Shown: positions 32,811 to 44,765 of the stretch, piece by piece
How the letters are laid out: every line of letters begins with the position of its first letter
Position numbering within the stretch: the first letter of the stretch is position 1
Source of the DNA: Microcebus murinus
Lineage: Eukaryota > Chordata > Mammalia > Primates > Cheirogaleidae
Assembly: GCF_040939455.1 (NCBI RefSeq)
Contig: NC_134113.1
Location: forward strand, 12,696,501-12,760,500
Length of the DNA: 64,000 nt
Reading direction: 5' to 3'
Notes under the pieces: model-generated
What the model saw: only the letters and a program-made list of their open reading frames with translations
The model's database searches: none
Told to the model about the DNA's origin: nothing
Translations under genes and position numbers: made by a program

Positions 32811-33419
32811 TTTAGCGCACCACCAGATAAAACACTCTTTCTTCTTTCCTAAAAAGTCCAAGGGCAGGAGAGAGGCTAGGTTGTTCTTTCCATGTAAAGG
32901 ATACTGTGGGAAGGAGCACTCTATCTCCCCTCAACCACATGCATTGTTTCTAAAACCTGTAAACACCTCTGAAACTCAAATGCAAGCCTGACAGGTGAAC
33001 CATTTGCTTCCAGTCTTCATAGCTAGCAAGGGATTTTCACCAGGGATGTTTTGCCCAAATTTGTAATCTCTCTGATTGTCAAGCCATCTCTTGATTACTT
33101 ATTTGATGCATAGTGGGATGCCAATCAGGGACTGGGCTAAGAGAGAAGAAGGTGGTCTTCACGGGTGGCCATCAGCCAAGATGGGATGGGCCTCACCTTT
33201 CTTGGTCAGAACTCACATGAGAATGGAGAAACCACTTCAGTGGGAATTACTGGGCCTGGCTAATAAAACTATGGAAGGGGTGTTACCAGCAAAAGTTGTC
33301 CACAATGCAGAACTCTGTTTATTGTACCTATTTGTGGAAGTCAAGCTCTTTCTAGATCATCTTTAGTAGGGGAGATAGGTTGTCAAGTGCAGATAACAAT
33401 TGGCTTGTCCCTCTTTGGT
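32811..33419. other. No recognisable gene or repeat
   Basis: About 600 bp. A 96-codon frame at 33076-33366 has no recognisable features. Confidence 0.5.
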
Positions 33420-33605
33420 GATGATGGCATCATGCCTACTATTTATTCAGCACTATGCATCAGGCACCATGTCAAGCTCTTTGATTCCATTAACTAATTT
33501 ATTTCTTTTAACAACCCTGTGAGGTAGAGCCTCTTGTTATTTTCATTTCAGAGCTAAAGAAACAGAGGTTCCCAGCTGGTATGTAGTGGAGGCAGGAACT
33601 CCATC
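33420..33605 (-). mobile_element. MIR SINE, antisense
   Basis: gcctactatttattcagcac tatgcatcaggcaccatgtc aagctctttgattccatt, aacaaccctgtgaggtagag, agctaaagaaacagaggttc. Confidence 0.85.
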
Positions 33606-34784
33606 TAGTCCTGTGGTCTCTGCTCCAGTGTTCTCCCTCACTTCTGTGAGCTTCCTGAGTGGAAGGAAAAGTGATTTTCTTGCCCTGGGAGCCCATGAGG
33701 GGTTTTCCTGGTGCCCAAGGTTTGTACACACAGAATAAAGTGGTTCTCAAGTCTCCTTGTCCATCTGCTGCAATGCGATAAAATCCTGAGATGGGTGAAG
33801 AAGTTGGGACAGAGCCCCTCCTCGCTTCCACCCTCGTTAGAAGAGGTGAGGGTCCCCCACTCAGCTGCTGGGCTCGAGAGGGAGCGCTAACTTTCTCTCC
33901 ATGTAGAAACCTGTCTCTTCCACTGTGACGATTTCCCCCAGGAGGGGGTCATCATTTGTGCATTTTGGATACTGCCCTGAGAAGCAGAAAGAGAATCCAC
34001 TTCTGGAGGTTCCATTTCTCCAGGCATTACTGGGACCCATTGCCTCTGCTTCTGTGGAGCTGTTTTATCTGAGATCAGCTCACATCCAGAGCCTGCTGAC
34101 GGCATTAAGGTTCAAACTCATTCAGCACCAGGGCATGTTATTTTTTTACATCTTTCACCAGGTCTCTAATATGAATTACTTCTTGGGGAAAAAAAGATCA
34201 TTCACAGACCTCGCCTTTTAAATGCCAGTATGTTTGCTTATCAGATTGTTTGGCTGGAAGGAGGCGTGCTGGCCTTGGCATAAGTCTTCCTGGAGAAAAA
34301 TGAACTGCGTGACTACTGGACATTTAAAGTTTTTAGATAAATAGGCAAAAAGTCATGGCACTAATCAGTAAATTCAGAAACTTCCACAGAGCTTTGTGGA
34401 CTCTTCTATGTAAACCAGACCTAGTCCAGTGAAATGCATTTGCTGATAATCGCGGAGGACAGCAGTGGAGTTTGGTTTGTCTGCCTGAAAAACATCCCTT
34501 CTTCTGGTCACAGCATCCAGGTTTTGTTGCAGAAAATGTTCTTTTGCCCATTGGATAGAGTCTCTGGCAGACTGTTAATAAAGGTGCCCCACCCACGGCC
34601 AAGGGGTGGGCATGAGATTCAAGCTCAGCCAATCAAATGCTCTGTTACTGTAATTTGAGTCTTAAAACAAAAACAATATAGTAAGATCCTTTCATTCCAA
34701 CAGTAATTGCCCAGAGAGATTGTTAACTTTTTCTTGCCTTCCAGATCCCCAGAATTGTCCTGGTTCCCATTCTTTTGTTTTGCT
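33606..34784. other. Unrecognised sequence, possible old repeat at its end
   Basis: About 1.2 kb. The part at 34440-34640 (cagtggagtttggtttgtct, ctcagccaatcaaatgctct) has the feel of an old interspersed repeat I cannot name. No gene supported. Confidence 0.4.
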
Positions 34785-34925
34785 TTTAAAAAATAAGTTG
34801 TATTTTGTTTCTAACTGGCACATAATAGTGATACATGTTTATAGGGTACAGTGTGATGTTTCCATACATGTATAAATAATGTTATGATCAAATCAGGATA
34901 ATTAGCATATTCATTCTTTATAAGA
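34785..34925 (-). mobile_element. L1 3' UTR fragment, antisense (tentative)
   Basis: actggcacataatagtgata catgtttatagggtacagtg tgatgtttccatacatgtat, then gatcaaatcaggataattag, matches a segment common in older primate L1 ends. Confidence 0.55.
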
Positions 34926-35849
34926 GCTATTCCCCAACTTTCCATTTGATTCTTGGAGCTGTCCACACCCTGCCAATAAATTCACTTTTACTGAAGTCAG
35001 AGTTGCTGTTTGTTGCTCATGGTCACAACTACAGAGGCTGTTAGGATCCTCCCAGTGGACAGACTGCTTCCAGCACCCTCTGTCCACAGTGCCTGTGCCT
35101 TGTACGCTGGGGTCAAGTTCCTGGGTGTGCCCTCCTCTGTCTTTAACTGAAACTGGTCTCGTCTCACTCACTGGTCTGGAGGCAGCTGGTCTAGTTCAGA
35201 GATGGCTATTGGGTGAAGTAGGTACAGACTTTCCTAGATGTCTTGATGCTTTTGTGGATCAGTTTGATGCATTCAAAGTAAATCTTGGTGACTTACAGAA
35301 GTGGGAACTAAATTTCTCTGCTAGCTTTAAACACACACTTGTGCAGGGTCTTTTGCCCTTGAAGTAGAGATTTCTGGGAGGCAGGAGGGGTTGGTGGCAT
35401 AGGCAGGAATTGGATATCTGACCATAAGCCCAAGAACTGGGCTGCTCCTCAAACAGACTCCAATGAGCAGCCCGTGGTGTAGTCTGAGGATATGTGGCCC
35501 TCGGTTCTTTTGTAATTGTCTGTTCATCATATGCATCGTTGCTTTTTTATTCACATAGGTTATTTTGTAAAGTTTGCTTTTTCTAATTAATTTTCAGTGA
35601 AAATTAAGTTTGCAACAATAAATTAGCAAGGTTGCAAGGAAAGCAAAATAGTGGATAAAGGAGTGTCAGAGAGAATCACCCCAAACCAGAGATACAAATA
35701 TGCCCAAGGGAGCCAGTCATGGAGGAGGGGTAGGAATATAAAAAAGAGGAAATGATATTTTCTTTTACTTCTACAGAGATTTATTAAGATTGATTTTTAG
35801 TGAGATTAAGGTAAGTGACTCAACTAAATTATGGGCTGCCCAGATTCTG
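34926..35849. other. No recognisable gene or repeat
   Basis: About 920 bp, nothing supported. Confidence 0.5.
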
Positions 35850-36080
35850 ATTACCTCCTAACTATTTATTAGCATCTGCAAGGCTCTTTGCAGTTTTTCA
35901 AAGTGCTATTGTGGCTGCTATTTATTTTGATCTTCATAGTAACCTTGCACATTAAGATATTATTATCTCCATTTTGTAAAATAGAAAAACAAAACTAAGT
36001 AGAGGGTTAAGTTCAAGGTTGTATGATAAGCCCAGGTAGTTCCTCCCCAAGCTCAGCATGTCCCTAACCCTATATTCTAT
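35850..36080 (-). mobile_element. MIR SINE, antisense
   Basis: aactatttattagcatctgc aaggctctttgcag, gatcttcatagtaaccttgc, atattattatctccattttg taaaatagaaaaacaaaac. Confidence 0.6.
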
Positions 36081-36401
36081 CCCATGCCAACCCTGCTGTA
36101 CTCTGCTAACTTTTGCTTGGCTTCAGACACTTTTGCCTAAAGGAAAGATGGTGGCTGATTGGGCTTGATACTACTTTGGTTTTGTGACGAGGTATTCAAA
36201 CTCTAGGTTTACCACTTACTTGTTTGTGACTATATGCAATTCATTTACTTTTGTGACTTTTTGTTTCGGTGGAGACAATAATTTTGTTTTATTATACAAT
36301 TTTCATAGTTTTGGTTTATTCTTTCATTTCAATCAGTCACTCAAGAGACGCTTCTTGAGCACTAAGTCTTTGTCATTTGCTGCAGTTGGTATATTGAGCC
36401 T
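36081..36401. other. No recognisable gene or repeat
   Basis: About 320 bp, T-rich in 36230-36320, immediately upstream of the L1 target site. Confidence 0.5.
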
Positions 36402-36422
36402 AAGACTATGTTCAAAATCAAA

Positions 36423-38980
36423 CCCAAAACTAGCAGAAGAAAAGAAATAGCAAAACTCAGAGCAGAAATAAGTGATATTGAGATAAAAAATACAAAGGAT
36501 GAACAAAACAAAAAGTTGGTTCTTTGAAAATATAAACAAAATTGGTAGACTGCTAGCTTGATTAACCAAGGAAAAAAGGGAGAAGATTCAAATAAACACA
36601 ATCAGAAATGATAAAGGTAACATTACAACTGATAGATACCGCAGAAATACAAAAGATCATCAGAGACTACTATGAGCATCTCTATATGCATAAACTAGAA
36701 AACCTAGAGGAAATGGATAAATTCAACCTCCCAAAGATTGAACCAGAAAGAAATAAAAATACTGAACAGAGCAATAATGAGTAGTAAAATTGAATCAGTA
36801 ATAAAAAAATTTCTCCCCCACAAAAATCCCAGAACCAGACAGATTCACAGCTGAATTTTACCAGATGTACAAGAAAAACTGGTACCAATCCCACTAAAAC
36901 TACTCCAAAAAATTGAGGAGGAGGGAATCCTCCCTAACTCATTCTATAAAGTCAGTGCCACCTTGATGCCAAAGCCAGGCAAGGATGCAATAAAAAAATA
37001 AAACTATAGACCAACATCCCTGATGAAAACAGATACAAAAATCTTCAACAAAATACTGATTCCAACAGTACATGAAAGAAGATAATACACTATGATCAAG
37101 TGGGTATTATTCCAGGCATGCGAGGATGGTTCACATGCACAAATCAATAAATGTGATTCACCACATGAACAGGATTAAAAACAAAACCATATGATCATCT
37201 TAATAGATGTAGAAAAAGAATTTGATAAAATTCAGTATCCTTTCATGATAAAAACCCTCAACAAACTAGGCATTGAAGGAACATACCTCAAAATAATTAA
37301 GTCATATATGACAAACCCACAGCCAGCATCATGCTAAAGGGGGAAAAGTTGAAGCATTTTTCCTAAGGAGTAGAAAAAGACAAAATGCCCACTTTCACCA
37401 CTCCTATTTAGCATAGTAGTGAAAGTCCTAGCCAGATAAATCAGGCAAGAGAAAGAAAGAAAAGACATCCAAATTGGAAAAGAGGAAGTTAAATTATCTC
37501 TGTTTGCTGATTACATGACCTTATACATAAAAAATACTAAGGACTCCTCCAAAGGACTCCTAGATTTGATAAATGACTTTAGTAAAGTTTCATGATACAA
37601 AATCAACATACAAAAACATGTAGCATTTCTATATACCAATAATGATCAAGCTGAGAGCCAAATCAATAATTTAATCCCATTTATAATATCTACAAAAATG
37701 CATTAGGGATACTTTTAACCAAGGAGATAAAATATCTCTACATGGAGGACTACAAAACAAGTAATTGTAGATTACACAAGCAAATGGAAAAACATCCTAT
37801 GCTCATGGATTGGAAGAATCAATACTGTTAAAATGACCATGCTACCCAAATAAATCTATAGATTCTATGCAATTCCTTTCAAATTACCCATGGCATTTTT
37901 ATAGAAATGGAAAAAAACAATCCTAACATTCATATGGAACCATAAAAGAACCTGAATAGCCAAAGCAATATTAAGCAAAATGAACAAAACACATTGCCTG
38001 GCTTCAAATTATCCTACAAGGTTTTAGTAACCAAAACAGTGCAGTATTGGTATAAAAATAGGCACATAGATTAATGGAACAGAATAGAGAACCCAGAAAT
38101 AAAGCCAAATACCTACAACCAATTGATCTTCTATAAAGTCAACAACAATATACACTGGGCAAAGGATACCCTGTTCAATAAAGGGTGCTGGAAAAATTGG
38201 ATAGCCATAGACAAAAGAATGAAACTGGACCCATATCTTTCACCATATACAAAAATTAATTCAAGACTGATTAAATACTTAAATGTAAGACCTGAAACTT
38301 ATAAAAATCCTACAAGAAAACCTAGGAAAAACTCTTCTGGACATTGGCCTAGGCAAAGAATTTATGACTAAGTCCTCAAAAGCAAATTCAATAAAAACAA
38401 AAATAAACAAATGGGACTTAAATAAACTGAAAAGCTTCTGCACAGAAAAAGAAATAATCAACAGAGTAAACAGACAACCTGTAGAATGGGAGAGAATACT
38501 TGCAAACTGTGCATCCAACAAAGGGCTAATATGCAGAATCTACAAGGAACTCAAACAACTCAACAAGAAAAACAAAACGCCATTAAAAATGGGCAAAGAA
38601 CATGAACTGACATTTTTCAAAAGAAGACATACAAATGGCCAACAAATATGAAAAAATGCTCAATGTCACTAATCATCATAGAATGCAATTTAAACCACAA
38701 TGAGATACCATCTTATACTAGTACGAATGAATATTATTAAAAGGGCAAAAAACAATAGATGTTAGCAAGGATGTGAAGAAAAGGGAACACTTATTCACTG
38801 TTGGTAGGAATACAAAGTGTTATAACCTCTATGGAAAACCGTGGAGATTTCTCAAAGAACTAAAAATAGAACTACCATTTGATCCAGCAATCCCATTATT
38901 GGGTATCTACCCAAAGGAAAATAAATAATTATATAAAAAAGATACCTGTAATCATATGTTTATTGCAGTACTATTAGCAG
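36423..38980 (+). pseudogene. L1 ORF2 (RT to C-terminus), degenerate
   Basis: The reverse-transcriptase-derived sequence is readable only piecewise because of many frameshifts and stops. Longer intact pieces encode the C-terminal part (38123-38371, …[26 protein letters not shown]…; 38364-38651, …[18 protein letters not shown]…). The RT catalytic motif FADD reads FADY at 37503-37514, so a metal-binding aspartate is lost in addition to the truncation. Dead element. Confidence 0.88.
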
Positions 38981-39391
38981 TAGCAAAGATATGGAATCAA
39001 CCTAAGTTTCTATCAATGGACGATTAGATAAATAAAATGTGGTATATGTATACCATGCAATACTAAGCCATAAAAATAATGGAATCACGTATTTTGCAGA
39101 GACATGGATAGAACTGGAAACCATTATCCTAAGTGCAATAACTCAGAAATAGTCAAATATCACATGTTCTCACTCTTAAGTAGGAGCTAAACTAAGAATA
39201 CACATGGGCATATGGAGTGGAATAATAGTCACTGGAGACTGCAAAAGGTGAAACGGTTGGAGGGAGTGAGGGATGAAAAATTACCTGTTGGGTACAATGT
39301 ATGCCCAGACTTCACTACCACACAACATAATTCATGTAACAAAACTTTTCTGTACTTTTCTTGTACTAAATCTACAAAAATAATTTTAAGA
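36423..39391 (+). mobile_element. Old 5'-truncated L1 LINE
   Basis: A 2.97-kb L1 lacking the 5' UTR, ORF1 and the ORF2 endonuclease domain, but holding RT through the C-terminus and a 3' UTR (cacatgttctcactcttaag, atgtatgcccagacttcact). The style of the 3' UTR is that of older primate L1 (PB/MA grade). It is flanked by a 21-bp direct repeat (36402-36422 and 39392-39412) with one mismatch, the target duplication. The poly-A tail has decayed. Confidence 0.92.
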
Positions 39392-39412
39392 AAGACTATG
39401 TTCAACATCAAA

Positions 39413-40564
39413 GATAATGGAAGTGAAAGTGATTTTAAACCCCAGTTGCTAACTAAATGTAAACTGCATTATTATTATTCCTTATGGAATATTTACATCT
39501 TAAATGACAATGGCTGAAAGACAGCCAAGCATAACACAAAAGGATGAATTCCTAATGGTGGAATTTCAGGCATTCTGGTGTATGTGTGTGTGTGTGTGTG
39601 TGCGTGTGTGTGTTTGCACGTGCATGTTTGTGGTAGGGAGTGGTTGATAGTATATGGGAAGAAATTGGAGGAGGAAGGGTTTTTCTTTTCTTTAAAATTT
39701 TTTTTTCCTGTGGACCTGTGTAGAGACATAGAGAGTTTTTTCCTTAGGAGAAATTTCCATCAAATCCCCCATTAAGGGTGCTCTGCCAGGCTTGCTCTAA
39801 GAGTGGGAACAGAGAAGAGGAGTCCAGCTTTCTTCGAGGAGCTCATACCATTGTTTGATGCCCAATTAGGAGAAGCAGAGTTTCTAGTCTCTGATGAACT
39901 TTCCCTGCTTATAAATACTAAGTTTGCTGACTCCATCTGAACTTCAAAGCTGATGATAAATATATTTTAACTACCCACAGAGGGAAAGAGGTTGCCCCTT
40001 TATTGGAAACATCCATTCTCCCTGGAAGCTACACCACCACTGATCCTACCTCCTAAGGCCAGTGGGCTTGAGGAAAACCCGGGCTGGAGTTTCCGTCACT
40101 CCATTCTGGGAAAGACATTTTGTCTGTCCTGGTGAAAAAGTCCTTTTTCTTGGCCATAATGTCTTCCATGGAAGAGTGAAAGAGAACATATCTACCTCTA
40201 TCAATATCAATAGGAATCTGGTGTCTGAGTTTAAGTCTTTCAAATGCCAATATATTCACATGTGCTAGACATCATCTGTTTCTGGATGTATATATTAGGT
40301 CCTGGGATTTCAAACTTATTATATTTAGCCCCATTCTGAGCCCTACTTACTTCTGCACACAGTAGCTGGGAGATACTTAAAAGATACCACAGCTTTTAAG
40401 ATCTCTCTCCACCCTGGGTCCTGCCTGGGTCTCACCGCTGCTTCTGCCACATGCCATTCCCTTTCCCAGGACTGTGCTGTGGGTGATGTTCCATTCTCAT
40501 GATTCCGTCCACCTGAGGTGCCCCCTCCACCGTCACCTCCTTGTTGAGCTTCCCTTAATCTAAT
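39413..40564. other. Unrecognised sequence with TG repeat
   Basis: About 1.15 kb without gene or named repeat except the (TG)n at 39579-39640. A T-run of about 9 follows at 39699. Confidence 0.45.
39579..39640. repeat. (TG)n microsatellite
   Basis: TG run with a few C/T interruptions, then TGCACGTGCATG. Confidence 0.93.
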
Positions 40565-40745
40565 AATGTCTGTTGTGATAGCAGGCACCATGCTTAGTGC
40601 TTAGAAAACATTATCTCCAATCTTCGTAACAACGCTAAAGTGTGCACATATTACCCCTGTTTTACAGATGAAACCCTCGAAGGTTAAGTGACTCACCTGA
40701 GATGACACAACTGTCAGCGTGCAAGACTGGAATTTAAAGAGCCAC
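40565..40745 (-). mobile_element. MIR SINE, antisense
   Basis: gcaggcaccatgcttagtgc ttagaaaacattatctccaa, ttacccctgttttacagatg aaaccctcgaaggttaagtg, actgtcagcgtgcaagac. Confidence 0.85.
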
Positions 40746-40964
40746 CTAGTTCTAGTCTCTGAGACCCTTTGACTCTTCCTTTGATTTTCTGAGCTACTGT
40801 GTTATTTTTATACAAGTAGCAATGAATGAAGGACAGTGAAAGGGAACGCCTCTGTAATGGCATGTGTTATTATGAGGGTGGTGCCTGCTGAGTTTCTTGA
40901 GCACCTGTAACCCAACTCTGGTGTATGTGGTCTCTAGAGCAGAAAGAAATATCCTGTCACTCAA

Positions 40965-41830
40965 AATCCATTCATTCATCCATTCATTCATTCAACAAAT
41001 GCTTGTAAAGTGCCTCCATACGCCAGCACTATTTTAAGCGCCGGGAATATAGCTATGAAAAACAGGCAGATCTCTGCCCTGCAAGAGCTTAATGGCTCTT
41101 TGGAATAGATTGAATCAATTAATCAATATTTTGTCAGGTGGAGATAAATACTGTGAAGAAGAATGCAGGTGTTAAGAGGGTGGAGAGAACCCTGGGGAGA
41201 TTGGGGAGATGAACTTCTAGTTTATATAGAAGGGTCAGGGGAGGTCACAGTGATAAGATAACACTTGGGCAAAGACCTGAAAGAAATGAAGGTGCAAATC
41301 ATGTGGCTATTCAGGAGAAAAGAATTCCAGGCCAAGGAGCATCAGGTGCAAATGTCCTGAGGTTGGATCCTTCCTTGGTCTACTTGAGAAGCAGCAAGAA
41401 GTCCAGCGTAGCAGGGGTTGAGGGAGTGAGGGGGAGAGTGGTTGTTGAAGACATCAGGGACTAGGGAAGGGAAAAATCAGATTGGGCCTTCCCAATCTGA
41501 CTCAATTCTGTGAATTTGAGTGAGAAAGGGAGCCATCAAGGGGCTTTGGGAAGAAGTGTGATATGATCTGACTTATGCTTTAAAAGGATCATTCTGGGTG
41601 TTATTTGTAGAAAACTTGGAAAGGGTAGAAGATAGAGGCAGAGGAGCAGCTAGGAGACCCCTGTGACAGTCCAGGAGAGATAGATGGTGGCTTGGACCAG
41701 AGTTGTTGCAGCGGAGGTAGTGAGCAGTACACAGATTCTGGGTACATTTTGAAGATGGAATCAATAAGGCATACTGGTGGGGTCTGACAAAGAGAGAGGA
41801 GTTAAGGGTGAGGCCACGTTGGTCATTTCT
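40965..41830 (-). mobile_element. L2 LINE 3' region, antisense, long
   Basis: Nearly 870 bp of antisense L2: cattcattcattcaacaaat gcttgtaaagtgcctcc, taagcgccgggaatatagct, tctctgccctgcaagagctt, ggcaaagacctgaaagaaat, attccaggccaaggagcatc, gggaagaagtgtgatatgat ctgacttatgctttaaaagg, gacagtccaggagagatag. Covers the C-terminal end of L2 ORF2 and the tail. Inactive in eutherians. Confidence 0.88.
41477..41500. repeat. Perfect inverted repeat, 10-bp arms
   Basis: TCAGATTGGG, spacer CCTT, CCCAATCTGA. It lies inside the L2. Confidence 0.95.
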
Positions 41831-41839
41831 GGGAATGTA

Positions 41840-41945
41840 AGTTCCCTCTATTAGAATGTAAACTTCACGAGGGCTGAGCTCTTCATTTGTTGTATTCACT
41901 CCTAGGTGCCTAGAACAGTGCTTGACACATAGCAGAATATATATA
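41840..41945 (+). mobile_element. L2 LINE 3' end
   Basis: agaatgtaaacttcacgagg gctgagctcttcatttgttg, taggtgcctagaacagtgct tgacacatagcag. It is opposite in orientation to the preceding L2. Confidence 0.85.
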
Positions 41946-42105
41946 TCTGCTTAACCCAAAGTCACACAAATGTTTTCTTCTAGAATTTTTATATTTCACA
42001 TTTAGGCTTGTGATTTACTTTGAATTCATTTTTTTTTTTATATGGGGAGAGGTATGGATTGAAGTTCTCCTTTGTCCCAGAACCATTTGTTGATCTGAGT
42101 TGGTT
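41946..42105 (-). mobile_element. L1 ORF2 fragment, antisense
   Basis: aaatgttttcttctagaatt tttatatttcacatttaggc ttgtgatttactttgaattc, tatatggggagaggtatgga, ccatttgttgat follow the antisense L1 ORF2 segment known from old L1s. Confidence 0.7.
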
Positions 42106-43064
42106 TTGATGAACAGCTAGGATGTCATCAGCTGAACAAGGGAGGGCAGAGGAGCAGGTATAAAACCATGGTGATGGGAAGTAGCAGAGATCACGATCAA
42201 GGGACTGGTTGTGTTTTGTGGTTGGCTGGAGAGTAACATGTGAAAGGGGAGTGGTGGGATCCAAGGCCTTTCAAGGGACATCAAGTCCAGACCGTGGAGA
42301 GCCTGACACAGCTGGAGCATTAGAGTTGGTGGAAGTATTCTTAGAGATTACAGCTTAATTTCCTCCCCGTTTTATATGTGGGCAGAAAAAAGCCCCCAAA
42401 AGGAATGTTATTTAATTTTAGAATTTAATTACTACTTTGACTACCCATTTTACTAGCTAGAATTACCTGAGATAAAAGGGAGATTAAACAACAACAACAT
42501 AAGAAGCAGCCACGGTCTTAAAGAGGTGACTCATGTTCTATTTTTGTCAGGACTGAGCTCTCCCCTGAGGGCGCTGCTGGATATAGATGATGCCGTCTTG
42601 GAGGGAGGACTCTAATGGTGCGGTGTCCTGTCTGACCCAGTATTTTCTATCAGTGCCTGGGACGAGGTTAGGGACACTCTCATCAGATGTGTGAAAGACC
42701 TGACGTTGGGAATGGAGAAAATGTGTTGAACGAGAGAGCCAGGGTTCCCAGAAGATGCCAGCAGTTTAGAATTCTGATCAGATTTAACAAGAAGGCATTT
42801 AAAAATGCTAATTGTTAAGTACGATGCTTGGATTCCCAAAGCAGCTGAACGAACAAGGGGTTGGGGAGTCAGCGCTGAGTGACAGGTCACAATGCGAACC
42901 TCACAGAGGGAGCGGTGTGTGACTGGATGAAGGCCCGCAGGAGGACATCTAGGGTGAGCTTGAGCAGCACTGGGAGAAGGCCAGCATCCCGAGCTGCTAT
43001 TCAGCTCGGATCAGTCAACACCTGGAAAGCATCCCAGTTGGGGGACCACAGTTTAAGACTGACA
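42106..43064. other. Unrecognised sequence
   Basis: About 960 bp. Contains a CTCF-like motif around 42562-42576. No gene supported. Confidence 0.45.
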
Positions 43065-43285
43065 TGGCTACCGAGGATGGATGCTGGAGCCGGATGCTGT
43101 TCAAGTCCTGACTTTGTCTCCTACTGGCTGTGTGACCTTGGGCAAGTTACTTAACTGTACGTCAGTTGCCTCCTCTATAAAGTAGAACTGATAACAATGT
43201 CGTGGCTTGTTGTGAGTGCAAATGAGTTGACGTACAAAGTGCTTGGTGTGAGCTGTGTAGGCATTAGCTATAATTATTATTTGGT
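43065..43285 (+). mobile_element. MIR SINE
   Basis: tgttcaagtcctgactttgt ctcctactggctgtgtgacc ttgggcaagttacttaactg, cctctataaagtagaactga, gcttgttgtgagtgcaaatg. Confidence 0.85.
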
Positions 43286-43289
43286 TATT

Positions 43290-43545
43290 ATTTACTGAAA
43301 ACCTAATTGTGCTGGACTCTATAATAAATATTCTTTTACATTATCCCAATTCATCTTCATAATAATCTTACAAAGCAGACATTTTTATCCACATTCTTTA
43401 GAAGAGGATGCTGAGTTTCAGAGGTAAGCATATAGCCCATTCACAGATACGCTTGAAATGACACCCCCAGAACTCAACTCCAGATCTGCCTGGCTTCTAA
43501 GCTGATACTTTCAATTACTGCATTGCACTGTCCTGTGAAGTTGAT
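43290..43545 (-). mobile_element. MIR SINE, antisense
   Basis: ttgtgctggactctataata, tacattatcccaattcatct tcataataatcttacaaagc, aagaggatgctgagtttcag, ccagatctgcctggcttct. Tail-to-tail with the preceding MIR. Confidence 0.75.
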
Positions 43546-44109
43546 TCCAAGGAGAGTGATCAGAATGTTGAAAGGCTCAGAGCCATGTTGTGAAGTTTGA
43601 CTGGAGGAACAGGTGCAGAGGGGCTGGCTACAGCAGGAGAAGAGATGCCATGTGTAAGAGGAATCAGACGTATTTAAGGTAGAAATAGTCCTTATCTACT
43701 GGAGATAAATTCCAGATCAATCTAACAGTCACATTCTCTAGAGATGGGATGGGCAGTTTCTTACATTAATGAGTTATCTATCACTGGAGGTGTTCACAAA
43801 GAGGCGGCGGGAATTCAAGCACTGGAGAGGCAGTTGGAGTAGATGTCTTTTAAAGCTACTTGGAATGCTGTGATCGTCTATCCCTGTCTTGGAACCCTAG
43901 TATCTTTGTTTTGAAAGTAATTTTAACGATATTTATATCTTCCCAATTCTAAAGGGCATTGTGAGGGTTAAGGAAAAAGTGCTCATTAAGCATGCCAAGA
44001 TCCAGAGAAGAAGCACACTATTTTAAGATAAACTATTATTATAACACTATATGTAATTGCCAAGTGGATAATGGAACCAAGAATCTGCTAAACTCATGTA
44101 CATAACAAA
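43546..44109. other. Unrecognised sequence, perhaps an old repeat
   Basis: About 560 bp. The stretch 43600-43830 (gaggaatcagacgtatttaa, cactggaggtgttcacaaag) may be an old DNA-transposon-like repeat; I cannot name it. Confidence 0.4.
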
Positions 44110-44600
44110 CTGTGATAATTTCTTAGACCAAATGTGTTTATTGCATGTGCCCAAGAATTGTAGTTGATAATTGCTATTATAGCCTATGCCTTACTGCACA
44201 GGAAATTCTCCTGAATTATTCGGAAGTTTCAAAAACAAAAGCAACCTTGCTGTACACTTGAAACCTCCCCCAAGAATTTCCTAACATATGAATGCTGAAA
44301 TTCCTAGCAACGAGGTAGAAATTCGATTACAAGACTTGGAATGCGGATGGAGTCATATCCTTATAGGAATTGGCGATGCTCCTTTTTGGAGTTCTGGTTT
44401 GGGAAAATGGACTGTGGTCCGTGTTTATTTCTAGTTCACTTCTCTACCCAGTGACGTTGGCATATTTTTGTCCAGTTGGTCCAATGAGGCTTAATTGCCT
44501 GCTAATTTTGTACTGGACTGAATTAATTTTAAGACCAAATTAATTAAAACAGATGAAGCTCCCTTCATCTATTATTCATGAGCTAGTTAGAACAGGAGGA
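44110..44600. promoter_or_regulatory. Probable conserved non-coding element (homeodomain-rich)
   Basis: About 490 bp without repeat signature, just upstream of a young L1. Within 44488-44552 lie six or more TAATT/AATTA cores (gcttaattgcctgctaattt, gaattaattttaag, caaattaattaaaac), the typical site of homeodomain factors. Other motifs are a CCAAT on the minus strand (ccaatgagg context), CAAAACAAAAGCAA and an ATTCATGAG. Function is inferred from motif density only. Confidence 0.4.
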
Positions 44601-44765
44601 ACCACATTAGTTGCACTAAGGATATTACATTGTTTTAATGAACTTCTTTTTGGTGCCCATTAATAGAAATTTTGAGAAGCCCAACATGGTTTCTCCAATT
44701 TGTGGCTGTAAGGTGCTCTGGTTTGCTTTGGTGAATAGCAGACAGATGTAAAAATGGCTGCTTTT

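Noticed and set aside
32437..32991. 184-codon Tyr/Leu/Ile-rich frame
   Set aside because: It is the translation of the TATC microsatellite.
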